A DNA stretch of 64,000 bases from Limisphaera sp049537155 (GCF_049537155.1 NZ_JBMVQZ010000004.1:283798-347797), one strand, 5' to 3'. Shown: positions 52,837-61,620, counted from the first letter of the stretch. A program made the numbers and translations. The notes: generated by a model from the sequence alone, not told the origin.

Positions 52837-55800
52837 TCAGCGCGGCGGCCTGAAAAGGTCCAGGATCCGCTGCGCGGGCGGGTTGGTGACCGCAGTGGCG
52901 TCCGTGGCTGGCGGAGGGTTTGTCAGGGGAGGCATGGCCGGGGCCGTTGGCGGGTTGGTGGAAGCCGTCTGATTCCCCTGAGTGCCGCCGCCCAGCAGCT
53001 GGCCGAGCGCGCCGAGGACGTTGCCGGCTTGTTGGGCAGCGGCGCTTCCTACGTTGCGGAGCACGGCGGCGCCGCCGGTGGTGGCCAGTCCCACGAGGGC
53101 CAGCTTGTCCAGGTCCGCGCGGGGCGCGCCCAGGGTACCCCGGACGGTGAGAAAGTCGGGCAGGGCGACGTAGGTGGTGCCAGCCTCCCCGGCACGGCCG
53201 ATCTCGGCGGCCAGGGCGCGTTCCAAGGCCACCTGAACGGGCAGGTAGAGTTCCGATTGTGCCAGGTCGGCCGCCAGGGTTACGTTCCCTTGGGCACGGG
53301 CCAGGAATGCGGGACTGCGAAGTTCTGCATCGGTGATTCGGATCTGCCCGTCTGCGGCCCGGGCCTGAAGGGTGACCGCATCGATGGGCGCACTGAGGAG
53401 GCGATCGGTCCAACCGCTGCGCGAGCCGGGCGCACCCAGCAACTGGCCCACCATCCGGGTCACCCCCGCCGCAGGGTTGCGGATGAGATCGGGCAACCCC
53501 AGGATGACGTTCAGCACCGTTTGAAGCAGCGGACTGCGCACCTGTCCGAGGGCCAGGTTGAGGTTCGTGGCCGCCAGGGAGGCCTGGCCACGCAGGTGTT
53601 TCTGTAGATTCGCACCGGTCAGGCCGAGCCCTTGGAGCTCCAGTGTGGCAGTGGCCGTGCCGGCCAGCGAATCGCGACGCTCCGGCGCAAAGGTGGAAAC
53701 CAGCGGCGGCAACGGGACTGCGTCAGCGGAGAACGCAACCTGGTAGCGGTAGCCGGGGACCGAAAGATCCACCTCCGCCGACGCGCGCAACGGCGCGCCG
53801 TTGAGCAGTGCTTCGCACGGGCGGACCCGGACGCGGTTTGTGTGGAGGAGGACCTCGACGACCGCGTTGGAAAAGATCAACTCGCGCAGGCGGACCTTTC
53901 CAAGAGCCACCCGGAGGCGACCTTCATCCACGGGAAGCCGCACGGGTTCCGGTTCCGTCGGCCCGGCCTCCGGCGGCGCGGCGGTGTCGCCTGTTGGCTC
54001 CCGGCGCAGCGACTCCCAAACAGTCCAGACCCGGGTGAGGTCCAGATCCGGGGTTTGCACTTCGATCGTCCCCCTCCATGGGACCCCGACTGCGGTGCGT
54101 TGCAGGCCGCCCTGAACCCGGACCTCGTTGGGCTGACCGGGTCGGGGATCGAGGAGGGCCTGAAACCGGTTCACGTGAAATTCGCGGGGTGAGATCGACA
54201 GGTCGGCATCGAGCCCGGCCGACAGCGATTCGGTCACCGGCGCGTCGGTGCCGGTGCGGAAACCGATGTTGGTAACCGCAAGCCGGAGCCGGATGCGGGA
54301 AAGACCACCCGGGTTCCAATCTCCGGCAGCTTCGGCGCTGCACTCCAAGGATGGCAATTGAAGACCGTCCGATACGGCGGCCAGCAATGGGGCCGCGACA
54401 GCCTGCGAGAGCCGGTCCACCCGCGCTGTGAAGCTGCAGGCTCCGTTGGTGGGTTGATGGACGGCGTGCAACTCGATGGTCCCGGCCGGCAGACCACCCG
54501 CCGTGAAACGGGCGTTCAACGTGCGCGCCTCCCACCGGGCCGGCCCGATCTGGAGGTCGAACGTCGCAGCGAGCTCCGGAGACGGGGTGTCCTTGGGGAA
54601 CCAACCGCCAGCCAACTGCCGCAGCGCCAGTTCGCCCCGGGTTTCGAGCGTCCTGCCCGCGCGACGGATCTCCAACCGCGTCTGGAGTTCGCCGGTGCGA
54701 AGCCCCGGGGCAGCCTCTGGCTGCAAGAAGGCCAGCCACGCCGGCGGGGAGGCCGTGAGGGTCCAGGCCATCGCAGCCGTGGAGAGACTGCCGGTGCCCG
54801 ACGCCACCGCTTCCAGCAGTGGACGATCCTCGTGTCGGAGCCGGATCCAGCCGTTGGTGAGCATCCAATCGGCCTGCCGGGACAGACGCACGGGCAGTTC
54901 CCACGAGGCGGCCAGTGCGCGCCAGCTTCGTTCGCCGAGGCGCAGACTGGCCTCACGCACTTCTCCACGCGTGAAGAGGACGAAATCCGACGTGCCCGAT
55001 CGGGGTCGGAGATCGAGTTCGACGCGCACCTTCCCTGCGGGCAAAAGATTCCCCAGGATCGGCCGCCAATCCGCCAGATCGAGATCGGTTATACTCAGCC
55101 GAGGACCGGAGTCGGGCGCGGCCGAGAGGCCCTGCGCAGGGTTCCATTCGATCGGTGCCGGCAGCGTGCCTTCGAGCCAGGTCCGCGTTTCCTGGCGGGC
55201 GGCGAGTTGAAACTCTTCGACCCGGAGAGTGTTTGCCACTCGATTCCAAAAGACGCGGAGCCGGGTTTCGACGTCGGTGACCGGTGTGGCCAGGTTGCCC
55301 TTCCGCGCTTGGAAAGAGGTGATGCCGCCCTGCAGCGTGAGGCCGATGCCGGGGTGGGCCGGATCGGTTGTCAGGCGCGCCTGCGCATTCACCCGGGACT
55401 GGCCGAAGTCGAGTCCCCACATGGAACCGATCCGGTTGAGCAGGCGCGAGTCCGGGCCGGTCAACTCGATGTTCAGGTCGGTTTGCGGAGTCTGCCAGGG
55501 TAGCGATCCGCGCGCGGCAAGGATGGCGAGCGCGTCGCCCGACTGCATCAGGCGAATGACGAACTCATTCGACTGCCCGGGTCCGAGTCGGGCCGTCAGG
55601 AGCGTTTGAAGATTTGTCCAAACCTGCCAATCACCCGCGGCGTCGGTGACCTCGGCGCGGCCGTCGAGAGTGAGTTCCCGCGGAAGGGTGCCTTTTCCCA
55701 GGGCGAATGCCGCCCGGGTTTCGAGACGCAGTTCCAACCGGTTGGTCGCTGGCTGGCCCGGATCCGTCTCACGTGCACGGGCGCGAAACCGGAGGGAAGA

Positions 55801-56409
55801 CGAGCCGCGCTGATCCGTGGCCAGATTTTGCACCTCCAGGTCGAGGGGTTCGATGGCCAGCTCAAGCGTACGACTGCCCGCATCCTCCCGCCGGTACGAG
55901 AGCGCGGCGTTGCGGATGGCGACCCTGCCCAGCCGGATGACGGGTGTCTCGACGGCAGTTCCTTCAGACACACCGGGTTCGCCAGGCGGCGACTGCAAGG
56001 ATTCGAGGATGGCCCCCCAATTGCTCCGGCCCTCCGCGTCCACGGCCAGGTGCACCTGCGGACTCTCCACGGTCAGCTCATCGAGATCCACCTGGCCGCG
56101 CAGGAGTCGAAAGAGATGATAACGCACGCGAACCTCCCGGGCTTCCAGGATGGGGCGATCCTCGCCGGCCTGACCGGATCGCATCCGGATTTCCGAGAGC
56201 ACGACGCTGCGCAGGGGGCGGATTTGGGCATGCCCCACTTCGACCCGCGCCCCGAGCTTTTGCGAGATGCGCGGCAGGACAAACCGTTGAAAGAAGGCGT
56301 TGCTGGTTCCGTACCACCAGGCCAGAACCACGAGCAGGATCAGGACAATGACGGCGATGCCCGCGATGCGCAATGCGCGCCGGGTGGACGGAGACATTGT
56401 CATACTCAT
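52837..56409 (-). CDS. Large AsmA-like inner membrane/periplasmic protein
   Basis: A protein of about 1190 residues. An N-terminal membrane helix (about 12-35, IAGIAVIVLILLVVLAWWYG) is followed by the AsmA-type start VLPRISQKLGARVEVGHAQIRPLRSVVLSEIRM. A very long beta-rich periplasmic part then leads to an AsmA-like C-terminal segment (LRAQGNVTLAADLAQSELYLPVQVALERALA). AsmA/TamB/YhdP relatives are thought to move lipids between membranes or to help outer-membrane protein assembly. Start sites at 56409, 56403 and 56397 are all possible and lack a clear ribosome site. It converges with the Bat operon with a 31-base gap. Confidence 0.7.
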   Translation of the reverse strand: MSMTMSPSTRRALRIAGIAVIVLILLVVLAWWYGTSNAFFQRFVLPRISQKLGARVEVGHAQIRPLRSVVLSEIRMRSGQAGEDRPILEAREVRVRYHLFRLLRGQVDLDELTVESPQVHLAVDAEGRSNWGAILESLQSPPGEPGVSEGTAVETPVIRLGRVAIRNAALSYRREDAGSRTLELAIEPLDLEVQNLATDQRGSSSLRFRARARETDPGQPATNRLELRLETRAAFALGKGTLPRELTLDGRAEVTDAAGDWQVWTNLQTLLTARLGPGQSNEFVIRLMQSGDALAILAARGSLPWQTPQTDLNIELTGPDSRLLNRIGSMWGLDFGQSRVNAQARLTTDPAHPGIGLTLQGGITSFQARKGNLATPVTDVETRLRVFWNRVANTLRVEEFQLAARQETRTWLEGTLPAPIEWNPAQGLSAAPDSGPRLSITDLDLADWRPILGNLLPAGKVRVELDLRPRSGTSDFVLFTRGEVREASLRLGERSWRALAASWELPVRLSRQADWMLTNGWIRLRHEDRPLLEAVASGTGSLSTAAMAWTLTASPPAWLAFLQPEAAPGLRTGELQTRLEIRRAGRTLETRGELALRQLAGGWFPKDTPSPELAATFDLQIGPARWEARTLNARFTAGGLPAGTIELHAVHQPTNGACSFTARVDRLSQAVAAPLLAAVSDGLQLPSLECSAEAAGDWNPGGLSRIRLRLAVTNIGFRTGTDAPVTESLSAGLDADLSISPREFHVNRFQALLDPRPGQPNEVRVQGGLQRTAVGVPWRGTIEVQTPDLDLTRVWTVWESLRREPTGDTAAPPEAGPTEPEPVRLPVDEGRLRVALGKVRLRELIFSNAVVEVLLHTNRVRVRPCEALLNGAPLRASAEVDLSVPGYRYQVAFSADAVPLPPLVSTFAPERRDSLAGTATATLELQGLGLTGANLQKHLRGQASLAATNLNLALGQVRSPLLQTVLNVILGLPDLIRNPAAGVTRMVGQLLGAPGSRSGWTDRLLSAPIDAVTLQARAADGQIRITDAELRSPAFLARAQGNVTLAADLAQSELYLPVQVALERALAAEIGRAGEAGTTYVALPDFLTVRGTLGAPRADLDKLALVGLATTGGAAVLRNVGSAAAQQAGNVLGALGQLLGGGTQGNQTASTNPPTAPAMPPLTNPPPATDATAVTNPPAQRILDLFRPPR

Positions 56410-56680
56410 ACGATGTGCGGCCCGGGTGCGTCCCGGAACGGTGCTTCGGTTACCCGGGGCTGGCACCCGGTTGCGGCCGTTTCCGGTTCGCCACTTGCCG
56501 GCTTCATCATAACGGCAAACTCATCTGCGGGCGAGTGCAGGGCCTTCAGGGTCTCGGCCCGGCGACCGGACTCACCGCGACGGAAGGGCCGTCCGGCCGG
56601 GGTCTGCCGGGGGAAGCGGAAACGTTCTTGCTCCGGGGTTTTCGCGTGCGCCAGCCGGGAGACGAGGCTATGGATGGGGT

Positions 56681-57220
56681 GTGGCAACGTCGCGGGACAT
56701 CCGCAACCTGACGCTGATCGGGTTCATGGGATCGGGCAAGAGTGCCGTGGGACGGTTGGCGGCCGCCCAGTTGGGGTTCGACTTCCTGGACACGGACGAG
56801 CGGATCGAATCGGCGGCGGGGATGAGCATCCCGGAGATTTTCCAGCGCGAGGGCGAGGCCGGCTTCCGCGAATGGGAACGCCGGATCGTGCGTTCCCTGG
56901 CCGGGCTCAGCCGCACGGTGATCGCGACCGGAGGCGGGTTGCCCACCTACGATGATCACCTGGAGCGGCTGAAGGAACATTCACTCGTGGTTTGTCTGTG
57001 GGCCTCGCCGGAGACGCTCTATCAGCGGGTTCGGCACCACGATCACCGGCCGTTGCTCCAGACGGCTGATCCACTCGCGCGCATTCGCGAACTGCTGGCG
57101 CGGCGTGAGCCGTGGTACCGGCAGGCGGATGTCCTGATCCAGACCGAGCAACGTTCCGTTCGAGAGGTGGCCGCCCAGGTCGTTCACGCCTTCCGGCTTC
57201 ATGCACCCTCGAAGGTTTGA
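56681..57220 (+). CDS. aroK: Shikimate kinase
   Basis: Phosphorylates shikimate in aromatic amino acid synthesis. Length 179 residues. P-loop GFMGSGKSAVG (K20), shikimate-binding DTDERIE, ATGGGLPTY loop, and lid region RPLL..DPLARIRELLARREPWYRQAD. The GTG at 56681 is the start; it is preceded by GGGTGTGG without a clear Shine-Dalgarno. The end overlaps queG by 20 bases. Confidence 0.93.
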   Translation: MATSRDIRNLTLIGFMGSGKSAVGRLAAAQLGFDFLDTDERIESAAGMSIPEIFQREGEAGFREWERRIVRSLAGLSRTVIATGGGLPTYDDHLERLKEHSLVVCLWASPETLYQRVRHHDHRPLLQTADPLARIRELLARREPWYRQADVLIQTEQRSVREVAAQVVHAFRLHAPSKV

Positions 57221-58343
57221 AACCTCGCCGCCCCCTGTGGCGTGCGGAGAAGGCACGGCGGATCCGTGCGGGATCGAGCGATCGAGGCCCGCCGCGCCGG
57301 ATGCAGCCGCATTGCGCGAGCAGATCCGTCGGCGGGCGATGGAGCTGGGCTTTGACGAATGCCGGTTCACGACCGCCGATCCGCCGGCCCGAGGTGCGTG
57401 GCTGGAACGTTGGCTGGCCGAAGGCCGGCACGGTCAGATGCAGTGGATGGCCCGGCGGGTGGAGCGGCGGACCGATCCGCGGAAGGTCCTGCCGGGCGCC
57501 GCCAGCATCGTCGTCGTGGCCGCCAGTTACGCCGTGGACGGACCGGAGGGGATTTCCGCAGGCGCTCCGGTGGGCGTCGTCGCCCGGTACGCCCGGGCAA
57601 CCGATTACCACGAGTGGATGGGGGAGCGGCTCCGGTCCTTGGCGATGTTCATCGAGGAGGTGGGTCCCCGCGGCACGCAAACGCGCTGGTACGTGGACAC
57701 CGGCCCGCTGCTGGAACGAGAGTTGGCCGAACGGGCCGGCGTGGGGTTCGTGGGCAAGCACACCAACCTCATCAGCCGCCGATGGGGCAACTGGTTGTTG
57801 TTGGGCGAGGTGCTCACGACCTGCACCCTGCCGCCGGACCCACCCGAGCGCAACCGGTGCGGCCATTGCACCCGTTGCCTGGAGGCCTGCCCGACCCGGG
57901 CCATCGTTGCGCCCTTCGAGCTGGATGCACGGCTCTGTATCTCCTACCTCACCATCGAGTTGCGCGGCCCCATCCCCGTCGAACTCCGACCTGCCATCGG
58001 CAACCGCATCTTCGGCTGTGACGATTGCCTGGCGGTGTGTCCCTGGAACCGGTTCGCACACGCAGGCCGGCTGATGCGGCAGTTCGCCCGGCCCGACCTC
58101 GGCGCGATGGAACTGGCGGGACTGCTGGAGCTGGACGAAGCCGGGTTCCGGGCCCGGTTCGGTCAAACCCCACTGGCGCGCGCCCGGTACTCCGGATTTC
58201 GGAGGAACGTTTGCGTGGCTCTGGGGAATGTGGGTGGGCCCGACTGCCGGCCCGCCCTGGAAAAGGCGGCACAGGATCCCGATCCCTTGGTGGCGGAGCA
58301 CGCCCGGTGGGCCCTGGCCAGACTGGCCGAGCGGGGCCAGTGA
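57201..58343 (+). CDS. queG: Epoxyqueuosine reductase QueG
   Basis: Reduces epoxyqueuosine to queuosine in tRNA, using cobalamin and two 4Fe-4S clusters. The 380-residue protein has the QueG N-terminal domain (ELGFDECRFTTADPP, WLERWLAEGRHGQMQWM) and the cobalamin region (VDTGPLLERELAERAGVGFVGKHTNLIS). The ferredoxin-like cluster motifs are CGHCTRCLEACPT and CDDCLAVCPWN. HEAT-like repeats end the protein. The first ~35 residues are Pro/Arg-rich, so a later start is possible. It overlaps aroK by 20 bases. Confidence 0.93.
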   Translation: MHPRRFETSPPPVACGEGTADPCGIERSRPAAPDAAALREQIRRRAMELGFDECRFTTADPPARGAWLERWLAEGRHGQMQWMARRVERRTDPRKVLPGAASIVVVAASYAVDGPEGISAGAPVGVVARYARATDYHEWMGERLRSLAMFIEEVGPRGTQTRWYVDTGPLLERELAERAGVGFVGKHTNLISRRWGNWLLLGEVLTTCTLPPDPPERNRCGHCTRCLEACPTRAIVAPFELDARLCISYLTIELRGPIPVELRPAIGNRIFGCDDCLAVCPWNRFAHAGRLMRQFARPDLGAMELAGLLELDEAGFRARFGQTPLARARYSGFRRNVCVALGNVGGPDCRPALEKAAQDPDPLVAEHARWALARLAERGQ

Positions 58344-58821
58344 CCCTGCCACCCGCCCCGATCCGCCACGTGAGCCAAGCAAGCTCGCGCAGGTTCGTTC
58401 GATCCCATTCAAGGTCTGCCCCCACAGTCATGCGAAACGGCCGAATGCAAACGCCCCTCCCTTCAGGGAGCCGCTGGCCGACAGGAAAGACCGCCGGGGC
58501 AAAAACCACCCCGTCTGAGCCCGCACGTCTTTTCCGCGAGGGGTGATCGAGCGCCTCCGCAGCCCCTGTGCCATCCCCTCGAAAAGGGGCCGGCCCGAAC
58601 CGCACAACGGCGGCCGCGACTGCAGCGGAAGCCGTGCACAGCGAGGACGTGTTCACCGGCTCTGCCCGGGCCGGCCAGGAAGGCGGACGCTCTGCTCGGG
58701 CGTGTTTCTCGCCTCCACAGAGACCCGTGCATGCGAACCGGGCCCGGCACCGGCGCAAAAGCCGCGGCCGGATGTTGGCTAATCGCTGGCCCCAGACTTC
58801 CTTATACTTTGCGCGCGGTGT
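58344..58821. other. Gene-free stretch upstream of the small-RNA candidate
   Basis: No ORF with convincing coding character was found on either strand, and no tRNA or known structured RNA. An alternative -10-like TATACT occurs at 58803-58808 without a good -35 box. Confidence 0.4.
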
Positions 58822-58850
58822 TTGACATTCGTTGGCGGACGTGGTTATCT
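58822..58850 (+). promoter_or_regulatory. Promoter upstream of the structured RNA
   Basis: TTGACA at 58822-58827 is a perfect -35 box, followed at 17 bases by TTATCT (58845-58850), or at 18 bases by TATCTA. It lies just before a series of hairpins and a strong terminator. The -10 box is weak, so confidence rests on the -35 box and on what follows. Confidence 0.5.
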
Positions 58851-58856
58851 ACGCCG

Positions 58857-59038
58857 CGTCACCGCCATACAAGTGCGGGTGTTCTTTGAACATCGGAATC
58901 CAGGGAAATGATTCCGAGACCGGATTTCGGTCGGGGCTTGGTACAGGCCCGGACCGACTTCTCCCTGATCCCTCTGTGTACTGTTCGATACTCCCCGGGC
59001 CTCTCGGCCACCCCCTGGCCGCTTGGCCCGGTTTTTTT
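58857..59038 (+). ncRNA. Candidate structured RNA of about 180 nt
   Basis: Between the promoter at 58822 and the terminator at 58995 the RNA can fold into several stems: TGTTC/GAACA, TCGGAATC/GATTCCGA (8 bp, 9-base loop), then either GACCG/CGGTC or a longer GGTCGGGGCT/GGCCCGGACC hairpin that uses the same CGGTC bases. The last two are mutually exclusive, a layout typical of RNA switches. No match to 6S, tmRNA, RNase P or SRP RNA signatures was seen. It could be a stand-alone small RNA or the leader of the ORF at 59073. Confidence 0.5.
58995..59038 (+). terminator. Intrinsic terminator
   Basis: A two-part stem, CCGGGCC/GGCCCGG (58995-59001 with 59025-59031) and CGGCCA/TGGCCG inside it, separated by a 3x3 internal loop, is followed directly by seven T (59032-59038). 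This is the clearest intrinsic terminator in the window. No gene ends just upstream, so it must close a short RNA or act as an attenuator. Confidence 0.85.
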
Positions 59039-59046
59039 ATCTCCAA

Positions 59047-59070
59047 ACGCCTCTGGCAGAGGGGAGGCGT
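59047..59070 (+). promoter_or_regulatory. Hairpin covering a Shine-Dalgarno
   Basis: ACGCCTC (59047-59053) pairs with GAGGCGT (59064-59070). The 3' arm holds the GGGGAGG ribosome site for the ATG at 59073. A second CGCCTC copy at 59081-59086 can compete for the same arm. This could sequester translation of the small ORF that follows the terminator. Confidence 0.4.
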
Positions 59071-59072
59071 AT

Positions 59073-59252
59073 ATGGAAGACGCCTCTCCCCGGCGGAACC
59101 GCAAAAGCCGGCCAGATGGGGGCGTCCTGCCCTGCAGCTCGTGCGACAGCCCGTTGGTCCCGGCATGGCGCCACGGCCCCCGATGCGAGGCGGTCAGGAG
59201 TGCAGGGCGATGGCGCGCCCGTCCGGCGTTCGGTCAGCTTCTGTTACGATGA
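59073..59252 (+). CDS. Small ORF (59 aa) after the terminator, possibly regulated
   Basis: The ORF starts at ATG 59073 with a strong GGGGAGG five bases upstream. The product is basic (MEDASPRRNRKSRPDGGVLP) and has a CSSC pair plus a later cysteine (CSSCDSPLVP...GPRC), which could bind zinc, but no known family fits. Ribosomal protein L32 was considered and does not match. It follows a promoter, a structured leader and an intrinsic terminator, an arrangement like a controlled gene. The coding status is uncertain because high-GC DNA opens many frames. Confidence 0.3.
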   Translation: MEDASPRRNRKSRPDGGVLPCSSCDSPLVPAWRHGPRCEAVRSAGRWRARPAFGQLLLR

Positions 59253-59481
59253 GGATGGTCTGGCGCCGGCGCAGCGATCGCCTTCGGGTTCGGCTTTTCA
59301 GGGCCCGGCCTGGGCCTGAGCTCCCGCGAAGAAGATCGAACCTCGTTGGAACGAGGTCGAGGTCGCGGAGCTGTGCGGGAGGAGAGCGCCCAAGAGTGGC
59401 GCGCCGGGCACACGGACCGCTCCCGGGCCGCGGACCACGGGGCAGGGCTGGATGCTTCGAGGCACGAGGGTGGGGCAGTGG
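59253..59481. other. Gap with a long palindrome
   Basis: No gene is visible. At 59340-59357 there is a perfect dyad, ACCTCGTT-GG-AACGAGGT, which has the shape of a dimeric repressor site or a very tight hairpin. It is 125 bases from the end of the Nudix gene. Confidence 0.35.
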
Positions 59482-60084
59482 TCACGATCCGGCCGGGTGA
59501 ACGGGCTCGGCGTCCGGCGGGGTGTTCGTAGCCGATTTGAGTCCCCGCAACCAGAGGTCGAAATGATAGAGTGCGGCGACCACCACGCAGTGCCGGATCC
59601 GGCCGGCGGCGACCAAGTGCGGGATTTCCTCCACCGGGACCAGGTGGGTGATCAGGTCCTCGCCCAGGTCAAACTGGACCGGGTGCGTTTGCCGGCATTC
59701 TTCCACCAGGACCGTGTAGGTACGATTGCTCTGGATGGCGGGGTTGGGCAGAACCTCGCCGATCACGCGCGGGCGCACGCCGGTGTAACCGGTTTCTTCG
59801 CGGAGCTCCCGCACGGCGGTGTCCACGGGGGAGGTTTCTTCCGGGTCCATGAGACCGCCCGGGATTTCGAGCTCCACCGTGTCTGTGCCGTGCCGGTACT
59901 GTTCGACCAGCACCAACTTTCGGTCGGGCGTCAGAGCCACCACGTTCACCCAGTCCACCGAGTCCATCACGTAGAACTCGTGGGTGCGACCGGTGCGGGG
60001 TGAGCGCTTCAAGTCCTTGCGGAGGCGGAACACCTTGAAATCACCCAGCGACACGCTGTCGAGTCGGGTCCAGGGTTGGATCAT
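59482..60084 (-). CDS. Nudix hydrolase (ADP-ribose pyrophosphatase-like)
   Basis: A 200-residue hydrolase of nucleoside diphosphate-linked compounds, probably ADP-ribose. The Nudix box is GGLMDPEETSPVDTAVRELREETGY; the Glu-rich REL..EE core that binds magnesium is intact, though the spacing to the upstream Glu is one residue longer than usual. Ahead of it is VNVVALTPDRKLVLVEQYRHG, typical of ADP-ribose pyrophosphatases. It follows the small 72-residue gene by 62 bases on the same strand. Confidence 0.85.
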   Translation of the reverse strand: MIQPWTRLDSVSLGDFKVFRLRKDLKRSPRTGRTHEFYVMDSVDWVNVVALTPDRKLVLVEQYRHGTDTVELEIPGGLMDPEETSPVDTAVRELREETGYTGVRPRVIGEVLPNPAIQSNRTYTVLVEECRQTHPVQFDLGEDLITHLVPVEEIPHLVAAGRIRHCVVVAALYHFDLWLRGLKSATNTPPDAEPVHPAGS

Positions 60085-60146
60085 GTGAAGTCTCGAGGTT
60101 GACTGCTGCTCCGGGGCCGGGCGGGGCGGGGCTTGACCCGCCCGGA

Positions 60147-60365
60147 TCAGACCCGGTCAGGCCCCGGTGGCCTGCCCGCCCGGGCCTGTGCGAAAAGCCG
60201 CAGGAGATGGTTCAGAGCCTCTTGCTTCGAACGGCCCTTGGCGCGGGCCAGTTGGTCGGCCCGGCGCAGCAGGTGGCGACCCATCTCCAGCGAACGTTCG
60301 GGCGGGCAACCCCATCCTTCCAACAGCCGGGCCACCGCGAGCAGTTCGGGATCCGGCTCGCTCAT
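60147..60365 (-). CDS. Small helical protein (72 aa)
   Basis: A short ORF starting at ATG 60365, four bases after the cyclophilin stop. The product is soluble and helical (DPELLAVARLLEGWGCPPERSLEMGRHLLRRADQLARAKGRSKQEALNHLLRLFAQ) and looks like real protein rather than frame noise. Function unknown. Its tight position between the cyclophilin and Nudix genes suggests one operon. Confidence 0.6.
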   Translation of the reverse strand: MSEPDPELLAVARLLEGWGCPPERSLEMGRHLLRRADQLARAKGRSKQEALNHLLRLFAQARAGRPPGPDRV

Positions 60366-60369
60366 GGTC

Positions 60370-60891
60370 TCAGGCGCGTGTGCCCGGTTGGGTCCCTTCG
60401 GCCGCCGGCACGATGCGGATGCTTTCGACGTGAATCCGGCGGATGGGACAATCCCGGTCGTCCGTGGGCGTTTGGGCAATGCGATCGAGCACGTCCTCTC
60501 CCTCAACCAGACGGCCGAACGCGGTGTACTGGCCGTCCAGGAAGCGCGCGTCGCCGTGGCAGATGAAGAACTGGCTGCCGGCCGAGTCCGGGTCCTGGGC
60601 GCGGGCCATCGAGAGGACGCCCCGCACATGCGGCCGGTCGTTGAATTCGGCCGGCACGCAGTGGGGCGGGCCACCCGTGCCCCAGCGGGCCTTTTGCGAC
60701 TCGTCCTTGGTCAGCGGATCGCCGCCCTGAATGACAAAACCGGCGATGACCCGGTGGAAACAGGTCCCGTCGTAGAACCCCTCGCACGCCAGCTTTTTGA
60801 AGTTCTCCACGTGCCGCGGGGCCACCTCCGGCCACAGTTCCAGCACCATGGTCCCTTCGCTTGTTTGGATGACCGCCCTTTCACCTGACAT
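60370..60891 (-). CDS. Cyclophilin-type peptidyl-prolyl isomerase
   Basis: A cytoplasmic cyclophilin of 173 residues that isomerises Xaa-Pro bonds. Core motifs: ENFKKLACEGFYDGTCFHRVI (catalytic Arg in FHRV), FVIQGGDPL, SQFFICHGDARFLDGQYTAFGRL. There is no signal peptide. It is 64 bases downstream of a second cyclophilin and shares long identical stretches with it (TKDESQKARWGTGGP), so the two arose by tandem duplication. Confidence 0.93.
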   Translation of the reverse strand: MSGERAVIQTSEGTMVLELWPEVAPRHVENFKKLACEGFYDGTCFHRVIAGFVIQGGDPLTKDESQKARWGTGGPPHCVPAEFNDRPHVRGVLSMARAQDPDSAGSQFFICHGDARFLDGQYTAFGRLVEGEDVLDRIAQTPTDDRDCPIRRIHVESIRIVPAAEGTQPGTRA

Positions 60892-60955
60892 GATTCGCCT
60901 CCTGATTTGGCTGGGTTTGCTTCAACTGCCGGGCGCCCGGTCCCGAGCCGCCGGT

Positions 60956-61620
60956 TCACGGGGCCTGGGAAACCGGAACGATTCGGATGGTTTCCACCGT
61001 GACACGCTTCAACGGGCGATCCTGCGCATCGGTGGGGTGTTGGCGATGCGGTCCAGCACGTCCTCGCCCTTGATCAGCCGCCCGAAGGCCGTGTACCGGC
61101 CGTCCAAATGCGGCGCGTCGCCGTGACAGATGAAGAACTGGCTGCCGGCCGAGTCGGGATCGCTCCGGCGGGCCATCGAGACCACCCCGCGCACGTGCTT
61201 GCGGGAGTTGAACTCGGCCTTGATTGTGTAGCCCGGGCCGCCCGTGCCCCAACGGGCCTTTTGCGACTCGTCCTTGGTCAGCGGATCACCGCCCTGGATC
61301 ATGAAACCCTTGATGACCCGGTGGAAGCAGGTCCCGTCGTAGAAGCCTTGGCGCGCCAGTTTCTTGAAGTTCTCCACCGTGCGTGGGGCTACCTCGGGCC
61401 AGAACTCCATCACCATGGTTCCTTCGGATGTCTCGATGACGGCCACCTCCGTCTCGCCGGACGCCCGGGCCGGGACTGTCCCGCTCGCTTGGTTGGTGCT
61501 CGCGCCGTCCCCGGACGCGCCCGCCTGCACCGGCGCCGTGCCATGGAGCAGGAGCCCCAACAGCAGCGCCCCCCAGCCCCAACGGGCGTTCGCTCGCAGG
61601 TTCATGCTCAGACTCTTCAT
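60956..61620 (-). pseudogene. Exported cyclophilin, frameshifted near its C-terminus
   Basis: A secreted copy of the neighbouring cyclophilin: signal peptide MKSLSMNLRANARWGWGALLLGLLLHGTAPVQAG, then EGTMVMEFWPEVAPRTVENFKKLARQGFYDGTCFHRVIKGFMIQGGDPL and SQFFICHGDAPHLDGRYTAFGRL. After EDVLDRIANTP the frame runs into MRRIAR and stops at 61009. The next frame continues TDAQDRPLKRVTVETIRIVP to 60956, matching the paralogue's ending TDDRDCPIRRIHVESIRIVP. The break is at a run of four C (minus strand; GGGG at 61035-61038) where five would restore the frame. A homopolymer sequencing error is likely; otherwise the last 30 residues are lost. The fold core is intact. Confidence 0.85.

Noticed and set aside
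58470..58510. RNase P-like string (CAGGAAAGACCG) in the gap after queG
   Set aside because: It only vaguely resembles the conserved GAGGAAAGTCC and the other conserved RNase P blocks are absent.
58857..59038. 6S RNA as identity of the structured RNA
   Set aside because: The size is right, but no long closing stem between the ends and no central open bubble could be drawn.
59073..59252. Ribosomal protein L32 (CxxC pattern) for the 59-residue ORF
   Set aside because: The N-terminal VPKRKTSKS-type motif and the second CxxC of L32 are missing.
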